Positions 1-9,538 of a stretch of 64,000 nt of DNA are shown piece after piece. A model generated the notes under the pieces. That model saw nothing but the letters and a program-made list of their open reading frames with translations. It made no database searches and was not told where the DNA came from. Numbering within the stretch: position 1 is the stretch's first letter; every line of letters starts with the position of its first letter. The stretch comes from Hydractinia symbiolongicarpus (lineage: Eukaryota; Cnidaria; Hydrozoa; Anthoathecata; Hydractiniidae), in contig NC_079877.1 in NCBI RefSeq assembly GCF_029227915.1, positions 35,367,851-35,431,850 on the forward strand, given 5' to 3'. Position numbers and translations under genes: made by a program.

Positions 1-2231
1 CTTTTATTCAGCGTCTCATCAAAAATGAAAACATTTTTAAAAACTATAAGTCTCATGCGCTTTAGTGGTGAAATAATAATTTAAAAAATCGTTCGGGAAA
101 TGAGTTTACTCACTGGGTACTTTTCTTGTATACTTTTGATTATACGGGCCGAGTCCGGGATTTACGGGAAATCGCGGGTTTTCGTTTGCCGGCGATTAAA
201 CTTCTTTTATTCAGCGTCTCATCAAAAATGAAAACATTTCTGAAAACTACAAGTCTCATGCGTTTTAGTGGTGAAAAAATAATTTAAAAATTCGTTCGGG
301 AAATGAGTTTACTCACTGGGTACTTTCCTTGTATACTTTTGACTATACGGCCCGAGTCCGGGATTTACGGGAAATCGCGGGTTTTCGTTTGCCGGCGATT
401 AAACTTCTTTTATTCAGCGTCTCATCAAAAATGAAAACATTTTTAAAAACTACAAGTGTCATAGGCTTTAGTGGTGAAAAGATTATTTAAAAAATCGTTT
501 TGGAAATGAGTTTACTCACAGGGTACTTTCCTTGTATACTTTTGACTATACGGGCCGAGTCCGGGATTTACGGGAAATCGCAGGTTTTCGTTTGCCGGGG
601 ATTAAACCACTTTCATTACACGTCTCATCAAAAATGAAAACATTTCCGAAATCTACAAGTCTCATGCATTTTAGTGGTGAAAAAATAATTTAAAATATCG
701 TTCGGGAATTGAGTTTACTCCCTGGGTACTTTCGTTGTATACCTTTCACTATACGGGCCGAGTCCGGGGTTTACGGGAAATGGCGGGTTTTCGTTTGCCG
801 GCGATTAAACTTCTTTTTTCAGCGTTTCATCAAAAATGAAAACATTTTTAAAAACTACAAGTCTCATGCGTTGTAGTGGTGAAAAAATAATTTAAAAAAT
901 CGTTCGGAAAATGAGTTTACTCCCTGGGTACTTTTTTGTATACTTTTGACTATACGGGCCTAGTCCGGGATTTGCGGGAAATCGCAGGTTTTCGTTTGCC
1001 GGCGATTAAACTTCTTTTATTCAGCGTTTCATCAAAAATGAAAACATTTTTGAAAACTACAAGTCTCATGAGTTTTAGTGGTGAAAAAATATTTTAAAAA
1101 ATCGTTCGGAAAATGAGTTTACTCCCTGGGTACTTTCTTTATATACTTTTGACTATGCGGGCCGAGTCCGGAATTTACGGGAAGTCGCGGGTTTTCGTTT
1201 GCCGGCGTTTAAACTTCTTTTATTCAGCGTCTCATCAAAAATGAAAACATTTTTAAAAACTACAAGTCTCATGGGCTTTAGTGGTGAAATAATAATTTAA
1301 AAAATCGTTCGGGAAATGAGTATACACCCTGGGTACTTTCTTTGTATACTTTTGACTATACGGGCCGTGTCCGGTATTTACGGGAAATCGCAGGTTTTCG
1401 TTTGCCGGCGATTAAACCACTTTCATTAAGCGTCTCATCAAAAATGAAAACATTTCTGAAAACTACAAGTCGCATGCGTTTTAGTGGTGAAAAAATAATT
1501 TAAAATATCATTCGGGAATTGAGTTTACTCACAGGGTACTTTCTTTGTATACATTCGACTATACGGGCCAAGCCTAGGATTTACGGGAAATCGCGGGATT
1601 TCATTTGCCGGCGATTAAACCTCTTTTACTCAGCGTCTCATCAGAAATGAAAACATTTTTAAAAACTACAAGTCTCATGCGTTGTAGTGGTGAAAAAATA
1701 TTTTAAAAAATCGTTCGGAAAATGAGTTTACTCCCTGGGTACTTTCTTTGTATACTTTTGACTATACGGGCCGAGTCCGGGGTTTACGGGAAATGGCGGG
1801 TTTTCGTTTGGCGGCGATTAAACTTCTTTTATTCAGCGTCTCATCAAAAATGAAAACATTTCTGAAAACTACAAGTCTCATGCATTTTAGTGGTGGAAAA
1901 ATAATTTAAAAAATCGTTCGGGAAATGAGTTTACTGCCTGGGTACTTTCTTTGTATACTTTTGACTATATGGGCCGAGTCCGGGGTTTACGGGAAATGGC
2001 GGGTTTTTGTTTGCCGGCGATTAAACTTCTTTTATTCAGCGTCTCATCAGAAATGAAAACATTTTTAAAAACTACAAGTCTCATGCGTTGTAGTGGTGAA
2101 AAAATATTTTAAAAAATCGTTCGGAAAATGAGTTTACTCCCTGGGTACTTTCTTTGTATACTTTTGACTATACGGGCCGAGTCCGGGGTTTACGGGAAAT
2201 GGCGGGTTTTCGTTTGGCGGCGATTAAACTT
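1..2231. repeat. HOR block 1, copy 1 (11 monomers)
   Basis: The first ~1500 bp reappear from 2232 onward with the same order of variant monomers. Shared marks include ATAAGTCTCATGCGC near 50 and 2280, TCATAGGC near 460 and 2690, ATGAGTTTTAG near 1068 and 3502, and CGTGTCCGGTATTT at 1366 and 3801. Copy 1 lacks one whole monomer that copy 2 has at about 3195-3400. The monomer near 790-830 has lost two bases of TTTATTC, which helps explain the 2231-bp spacing (11 x 203 = 2233). Confidence 0.88.
204..406 (+). repeat. Representative 203-bp satellite monomer
   Basis: This monomer is given as a reference for the internal layout; the phase chosen is arbitrary. GTATAC lies at 331-336 and the palindrome GCCGGC at 391-396. 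CGGG occurs at 359-362, 368-371 and 378-381, spaced 9 and 10 bp, close to one helical turn. The first half is A/T-rich with runs of A. In many monomers this half contains a perfect 10-bp dyad TTTTTAAAAA, for example at 440-449 in the next unit. Most of the other monomers keep GTATAC and GCCGGC. Confidence 0.93.
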
Positions 2232-2237
2232 CTTTTA
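1629..2237. repeat. Local duplication of one monomer at a 406-bp offset
   Basis: The monomers at about 1629-1831 and 2035-2237 look identical by eye. Both carry the uncommon GTCTCATCAG (1635 and 2041) and the rare TTTGGCGGCG in place of TTTGCCGGCG. The offset is exactly two monomers, and the monomer between them is a different variant. This implies a two-monomer local duplication. Confidence 0.85.
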
Positions 2238-3938
2238 TTCAGCGTCTCATCAAAAATGAAAAAATTTTTAAAAACTATAAGTCTCATGCGCTTTAGTGGT
2301 GAAATAATAATTTAAAAAATCGTTCGGGAAATGAGTTTACTCACTGGGTACTTTCCTTGTATACTTTTGATTATACGGGCCGAGTCCGGGATTTACGGGA
2401 AATCGCGGGTTTTCGTTTGCCGGCGATTAAACTTCTTTTATTCAGCGTCTCATCAAAAATGAAAACATTTCTGAAAACTACAAGTCTCATGCGTTTTAGT
2501 GGTGAAAAAATAATTTAAAAATTCGTTCGGGAAATGAGTTTACTCACTGGGTACTTTCCTTGTATACTTTTGACTATACGGCCCGAGTCCGGGATTTACG
2601 GGAAATCGCGGGTTTTCGTTTGCCGGCGATTAAACTTCTTTTATTCAGCGTCTCATCAAAAATGAAAACATTTTTAAAAACTACAAGTGTCATAGGCTTT
2701 AGTGGTGAAAAGATTATTTAAAAAATCGTTTTGGAAATGAGTTTACTCACAGGGTACTTTCCTTGTATACTTTTGACTATACGGGCCGAGTCCGGGATTT
2801 ACGGGAAATCGCAGGTTTTCGTTTGCCGGCGATTAAACCACTTTCATTACACGTCTCATCAAAAATGAAAACATTTCCGAAATCTACAAGTCTCATGCAT
2901 TTTAGTGGTGAAAAAATAATTTAAAATATCGTTCGGGAATTGAGTTTACTCCCTGGGTACTTTCGTTGTATACCTTTCACTATACGGGCCGAGTCCGGGG
3001 TTTACGGGAAATGGCGGGTTTTCGTTTGCCGGCGATTAAACTTCTTTTATTCAGCGTTTCATCAAAAATGAAAACATTTTTAAAAACTACAAGTCTCATG
3101 CGTTGTAGTGGTGAAAAAATAATTTAAAAAATCGTTCGGAAAATGAGTTTACTCCCTGGGTACTTTTTTGTATACTTTTGACTATACGGGCCGAGTCCGG
3201 GGTTTACGGGAAATGGCGGGTTTTCGTTTGCCGGCGATTAAACTTCTTTTATTCAGCGTCTCATGAAAAATGAAAACATTTTTAAAAACTATAAGTCTCA
3301 TGGGCTTTAGTGGTGAAATAATAATTTAAAAAATCGTTCGGGAAATGAGTTTACACCCCGGGTACTTTCTTTGTATACTTTTGACTATACGGGCCTAGTC
3401 CGGGATTTGCGGGAAATCGCAGGTTTTCGTTTGCCGGCGATTAAACTTCTTTTATTCAGCGTTTCATCAAAAATGAAAACATTTTTGAAAACTACAAGTC
3501 TCATGAGTTTTAGTGGTGAAAAAATATTTTAAAAAATCGTTCGGAAAATGAGTTTACTCCCTGGGTACTTTCTTTATATACTTTTGACTATGCGGGCCGA
3601 GTCCGGAATTTACGGGAAGTCGCGGGTTTTCGTTTGCCGGCGTTTAAACTTCTTTTATTCAGCGTCTCATCAAAAATGAAAACATTTTTAAAAACTACAA
3701 GTCTCATGGGCTTTAGTGGTGAAATAATAATTTAAAAAATCGTTCGGTAAATGAGTATACACCCTGGGTACTTTCTTTGTATACTTTTGACTATACGGGC
3801 CGTGTCCGGTATTTACGGGAAATCGCAGGTTTTCGTTTGCCGGCGATTAAACCACTTTCATTAAGCGTCTCATCAAAAATGAAAACATTTCTGAAAACTA
3901 CAAGTCGCATGCGTTTTAGTGGTGAAAAAATAATTTAA
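2232..3938. repeat. HOR block 1, copy 2 (partial)
   Basis: This stretch repeats about 1-1497 with scattered substitutions plus one additional monomer at about 3195-3400, which carries TCTCATGAAAAATG and ACACCCCGGG. Homology to copy 1 stops near 3938, where the text changes from TTTAAAATATCATTCGGG (copy 1, near 1500) to TTTAAAAATTCGTTCGGG. The extra monomer is the only large difference. Confidence 0.87.
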
Positions 3939-4480
3939 AAATTCGTTCGGGAAATGAGTTTACTCACTGGGTACTTTCCTTGTATACTTTTGACTATACG
4001 GGCCGAGTCCGGGATTTACGGGAAATCGCGGGTTTTCGTTTGCCGGCTATTAAACTTCTTTTATTCAGCGTCTCATCAAAAATGAAAACATTTTTAAAAA
4101 CTACAAGTCTCATGGGCTTTAGTGGTGAAATAATAATTTAAAAAATCGTTTGGGAAATGAGTTTACTCCCTGGGTACTTTCTTTGTATACTTTTGACTAT
4201 ACGGCCTGAGTCCGGGATTTACGGGAAATCGCAGGTTTTCGTTTGCCGGCGATTAAACTTCTTTTATTCAGCGTCTCATCAAAAATGAAAACATTTTTGA
4301 AAACTACAAGTCTCATGCCTTTGAGTGGTGAAAAAATAATTTAAAAAATCGTTCGGGAATTGAGTTTGCACCCTGGGTACTTTCTTTGTATACTTTTGAC
4401 TATACGGGCCGAGTCCAGGATTTAAGGGAAATCGCAGGTTTTCGTTTGCCGGCGATTAAACTTCTTTTATCCAGCGTCTT
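3661..4480. repeat. Four-monomer segment repeated 5887 bp downstream
   Basis: The segment around 3661-4480 recurs at about 9548-10367. CGTGTCCGG lies at 3801 and 9688, and CATGCCTTT at 4314 and 10201, both offset by 5887 bp, which is exactly 29 x 203. The 9-7-9 monomer HOR lies between the two copies. This suggests that the HOR expanded inside an older, longer duplicated unit. The stretch also overlaps the tail of HOR block 1 copy 2. Confidence 0.8.
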
Positions 4481-6087
4481 ATCAAAAATGAAAACATTTT
4501 TGAAAACTACATGTCTCATGCGTTTTAGTGGTGAAAAAAAAATTTAAAATATCGTTCGGGAATTGAGTTTACTCACAGAGTACTTTCTTTGTATACATTC
4601 GACTATACGGGCCAAGCCCGGGATTTACAGGAAATCGAGGGTTTTCGTTTGCCGGCGATTAAACTTCTTTCATTAAGCGTCTCATCAAAAATGAAAACGT
4701 TTTGGAAAACTACAAGTCTCATGCGTTTTAGTGGTGAAAAAATATTTTAAAAAATCGTTCGGAAAATGAGTTTACTCCCTGGGTACTTTCTTTGTATACT
4801 TTTGATTATACGGGCCGAGTCCGGGATTTACGGGAAATCGCGGGTTTTCGTTTGCCGGCTATTAAACTTCTTTTATTCAGCGTCTCATCAATAATGAAAA
4901 CATTTTTAAAAACTACAAGTCTCATGCATTTTAGTGGTGAAAAAATAATTTAAAATATCGTTCGGGAATTGAGTTTACTCCCTGGGTACTTTCGTTGTAT
5001 ACTTTTTACTATACGGGCCGAGTCCGGCGTTTACGGGAAATGGCGGGTTTTCGTTTGCCGGCGATTAAACTTCTTTTATTCAGTGTTTCATCAAAAATGA
5101 AAACATTTTTAAAAACTACAAGTCTCATGCGTTGTAGTGGTGAAAAAATAATTTAAAAAATCGTTCGGAAAATGAGTTTACTCCCTGGGTACTTTCTTTG
5201 TATACTTTTGACTATACGGGCCGAGTCTGGGGTTTACGGGAAATGGCGGGTTTTCGTTTGCCGGCGATTAAACTTCTTTTATTCAGCGTCTCATCAAAAA
5301 TGAAAACATTTTTAAAAACTATAAGTCTCAAGGGCTTTAGTGGTAAAATAATAATTTAAAAAATCGTTCGGGAAATGAGTTTACACCCCGGGTACTTTCT
5401 TTGTATACTTTTGACTATACGGGCCGAGTCCGGGATTTGCGGAAAATCGCTGGTTTTCGTTTGCCGGCGATTAAACTTCTTTTATTCAGCGTTTCATCAA
5501 AAATGAAAACATTTTTGAAAACTACAAGTCTCATGAGTTTTAGTGGTGAAAAAATATTTTAAAAAATCGTTCGGGAAATGAGTTTACTCCCTGGGTACTT
5601 TCTTTGTATACTTTTGACTATGCGGGCCGAGTCCGGAATTTACGGGAAGTCGCGGGATTTCGTTTGCCGGCGTTTAAACTTCATTTATTCAGCGTCTCAT
5701 CAAAAATGAAAACATTTTTAAAAACTACAAGTCTCATGGGCTTTAGTGGTGAAATAATAATTTAAAAAATCGTTCGGGAAATGAGTATACACCCTGGGTA
5801 CTTTCTTTGTATACTTTTGACTATACGGGCTGAGTCCAGGATTTAAGGGAAATCGCAGGTTTTCGTTTGCCGGCGATTAAACTTCTTTTATTCAGCGTCT
5901 CATCAAAAATGAAAACATTTTTGAAAACTACAAGCCTCATGCGTTTTAGTGGTGAAAAAATAATTTAAAAATTCGTTTGGGAAATGAGATTACTCACTGG
6001 GTACTTTCTTTGTATACTTTTGACTATACGGCCTGAGTCCGGGATTTACGGGAAATCGCAGGTTTTCGTTTGCCGGCGATTAAACTT
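4261..6087. repeat. 9-monomer HOR, copy 1 (1827 bp)
   Basis: The unit is nine monomers in a fixed variant order. Its marks are CATGCCTTTGAG (4314), TTTTATCCAGCGTCTTATC (about 4470), ACGTTTTGG (about 4697), CATCAATAATG (about 4887), CAAGGGCTTTAGTGGTAAA (about 5329) and AAGCCTCATGCG (5932). Equivalent points recur at +1827 (6141 for the first mark). The spacing is exactly 9 x 203. Confidence 0.92.
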
Positions 6088-7508
6088 CTTTTATTCAGCG
6101 TCTCATCAAAAATGAAAACATTTTTGAAAACTACAAGTCTCATGCCTTTGAGTGGTGAAAAAATAATTTAAAAAATCGTTCGGGAATTGAGTTTGCACCC
6201 TGGGTACTTTCTTTGTATACTTTTGACTATACGGGCCGAGTCCAGGATTTAAGGGAAATCGCAGGTTTTCGTTTGCCGGCGATTAAACTTCTTTTATCCA
6301 GCGTCTTATCAAAAATGAAAACATTTTTGAAAACTACATGTCTCATGCGTTTTAGTGGTGAAAAAAAAATTTAAAATATCGTTCGGGAATTGAGTTTACT
6401 CACAGAGTACTTTCTTTGTATACATTCGACTATACGGGCCAAGCCCGGGATTTACAGGAAATCGAGGGTTTTCGTTTGCCGGCGATTAAACTTCTTTCAT
6501 TAAGCGTCTCATCAAAAATGAAAACGTTTTGGAAAACTACAAGTCTCATGCGTTTTAGTGGTGAAAAAATATTTTAAAAAATCGTTCGGAAAATGAGTTT
6601 ACTCCCTGGGTACTTTCTTTGTATACTTTTGATTATACGGGCCGAGTCCGGGATTTACGGGAAATCGCGGGTTTTCGTTTGCCGGCTATTAAACTTCTTT
6701 TATTCAGCGTCTCATCAATAATGAAAACATTTTTAAAAACTACAAGTCTCATGCATTTTAGTGGTGAAAAAATAATTTAAAAAATCGTTCGGGAAATGAG
6801 TTTACACCCCGGGTACTTTCTTTGTATACTTTTGACTATACGGGCCGAGTCCGGGATTTGCGGAAAATCGCTGGTTTTCGTTTGCCGGCGATTAAACTTC
6901 TTTTATTCAGCGTTTCATCAAAAATGAAAACATTTTTGAAAACTACAAGTCTCATGAGTTTTAGTGGTGAAAAAATATTTTAAAAAATCGTTCGGGAAAT
7001 GAGTTTACTCCCTGGGTACTTTCTTTGTATACTTTTGACTATGCGGGCCGAGTCCGGAATTTACGGGAAGTCGCGGGATTTCGTTTGCCGGCGTTTAAAC
7101 TTCATTTATTCAGCGTCTCATCAAAAATGAAAACATTTTTAAAAACTACAAGTCTCATGGGCTTTAGTGGTGAAATAATAATTTAAAAAATCGTTCGGGA
7201 AATGAGTATACACCCTGGGTACTTTCTTTGTATACTTTTGACTATACGGGCTGAGTCCAGGATTTAAGGGAAATCGCAGGTTTTCGTTTGCCGGCGATTA
7301 AACTTCTTTTATTCAGCGTCTCATCAAAAATGAAAACATTTTTGAAAACTACAAGCCTCATGCGTTTTAGTGGTGAAAAAATAATTTAAAAATTCGTTTG
7401 GGAAATGAGATTACTCACTGGGTACTTTCTTTGTATACTTTTGACTATACGGCCTGAGTCCGGGATTTACGGGAAATCGCAGGTTTTCGTTTGCCGGCGA
7501 TTAAACTT
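6088..7508. repeat. 7-monomer deletion derivative of the 9-monomer HOR (copy 2)
   Basis: This copy has the order of copy 1 but lacks two adjacent monomers. It spans 1421 bp (7 x 203), 406 bp less than its neighbours. The junction lies between about 6766 and 6783: the left side matches the CATGCATTTTAG monomer and the right side matches the monomer with GAGTTTACACCCC. The skipped monomers are those at about 4980-5380 in copy 1. The deletion preserves monomer register perfectly. Confidence 0.92.
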
Positions 7509-9225
7509 CTTTTATTCAGCGTCTCATCAAAAATGAAAACATTTTTGAAAACTACAAGTCTCATGCCTTTGAGTGGTGAAAAAATAATTTAAAAAATCGT
7601 TCGGGAATTGAGTTTGCACCCTGGGTACTTTCTTTGTATACTTTTGACTATACGGGCCGAGTCCAGGATTTAAGGGAAATCGCAGGTTTTCGTTTGCCGG
7701 CGATTAAACTTCTTTTATCCAGCGTCTTATCAAAAATGAAAACATTTTTGAAAACTACATGTCTCATGCGTTTTAGTGGTGAAAAAAAAATTTAAAATAT
7801 CGTTCGGGAATTGAGTTTACTCACAGAGTACTTTCTTTGTATACATTCGACTATACGGGCCAAGCCCGGGATTTACAGGAAATCGAGGGTTTTCGTTTGC
7901 CGGCGATTAAACTTCTTTCATTAAGCGTCTCATCAAAAATGAAAACGTTTTGGAAAACTACAAGTCTCATGCGTTTTAGTGGTGAAAAAATATTTTAAAA
8001 AATCGTTCGGAAAATGAGTTTACTCCCTGGGTACTTTCTTTGTATACTTTTGATTATACGGGCCGAGTCCGGGATTTACGGGAAATCGCGGGTTTTCGTT
8101 TGCCGGCTATTAAACTTCTTTTATTCAGCGTCTCATCAATAATGAAAACATTTTTAAAAACTACAAGTCTCATGCATTTTAGTGGTGAAAAAATAATTTA
8201 AAATATCGTTCGGGAATTGAGTTTACTCCCTGGGTACTTTCGTTGTATACTTTTTACTATACGGGCCGAGTCCGGCGTTTACGGGAAATGGCGGGTTTTC
8301 GTTTGCCGGCGATTAAACTTCTTTTATTCAGTGTTTCATCAAAAATGAAAACATTTTTAAAAACTACAAGTCTCATGCGTTGTAGTGGTGAAAAAATAAT
8401 TTAAAAAATCGTTCGGAAAATGAGTTTACTCCCTGGGTACTTTCTTTGTATACTTTTGACTATACGGGCCGAGTCTGGGGTTTACGGGAAATGGCGGGTT
8501 TTCGTTTGCCGGCGATTAAACTTCTTTTATTCAGCGTCTCATCAAAAATGAAAACATTTTTAAAAACTATAAGTCTCAAGGGCTTTAGTGGTAAAATAAT
8601 AATTTAAAAAATCGTTCGGGAAATGAGTTTACACCCCGGGTACTTTCTTTGTATACTTTTGACTATACGGGCCGAGTCCGGGATTTGCGGAAAATCGCTG
8701 GTTTTCGTTTGCCGGCGATTAAACTTCTTTTATTCAGCGTTTCATCAAAAATGAAAACATTTTTGAAAACTACAAGTCTCATGAGTTTTAGTGGTGAAAA
8801 AATATTTTAAAAAATCGTTCGGGAAATGAGTTTACTCCCTGGGTACTTTCTTTGTATACTTTTGACTATGCGGGCCGAGTCCGGAATTTACGGGAAGTCG
8901 CGGGATTTCGTTTGCCGGCGTTTAAACTTCATTTATTCAGCGTCTCATCAAAAATGAAAACATTTTTAAAAACTACAAGTCTCATGGGCTTTAGTGGTGA
9001 AATAATAATTTAAAAAATCGTTCGGGAAATGAGTATACACCCTGGGTACTTTCTTTGTATACTTTTGACTATACGGGCTGAGTCCAGGATTTAAGGGAAA
9101 TCGCAGGTTTTCGTTTGCCGGCGATTAAACTTCTTTTATTCAGCGTCTCATCAAAAATGAAAACATTTTTGAAAACTACAAGCCTCATGCGTTTTAGTGG
9201 TGAAAAAATAATTTAAAAATTCGTT
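7509..9225. repeat. 9-monomer HOR, copy 3
   Basis: This copy restores the full nine-monomer order: CATGCCTTT at 7562, AAGCCTCATG at 9180, and the two monomers missing from copy 2 present at about 8200-8600. It is close to copy 1 by eye. Homology breaks near 9222-9260, where GTTCGGGAAATGAGATTACT is followed by CTTTTGATTATACGGG instead of CTTTTGACTATACGGCC. Confidence 0.9.
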
Positions 9226-9538
9226 CGGGAAATGAGATTACTCACTGGGTACTTTCCTTGTATACTTTTGATTATACGGGCCGAGTCCGTGATTTACGGG
9301 AAATCGCGGGTTTTCGTTTGCCGGCGATTAAACTTCTTTTATTCAGCGTCTCATCAATAATGAAAACATTTATAAAAACTACAAGTCTCATGCATTTTAG
9401 TGGTGAGAAAATAATTTAAAATATCGTTCGGGAATTGAGTTTACTCACAGGGTACTTTCTTTGTATACATTCGACTATACGGGCCAAGCCCGGGATTTAC
9501 AGGAAATCGAGGGTTTTCGTTTGCCGGCGATTAAACTT
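9226..9538. repeat. Linking satellite monomers between the 9-mer and 13-mer HORs
   Basis: About 1.5 ordinary 203-bp monomers lie here. The variant with GAGTCCGTGATT (9283) recurs at 10501 (+1218, six monomers) and 13139. There is no other content. Confidence 0.8.

Noticed and set aside
100-200. A true half-unit of about 100 bp inside the monomer (shared CGGGAAAT twice)
   Set aside because: CGGGAAAT occurs twice about 71 bp apart, but the flanks do not align and the halves differ strongly in base composition, so a dimeric origin is not supported.
391-396. GCCGGC and GTATAC palindromes as recombination or regulatory sites
   Set aside because: Six-base palindromes are expected by chance, and their regular spacing simply follows the monomer. 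They are recorded only as landmarks.
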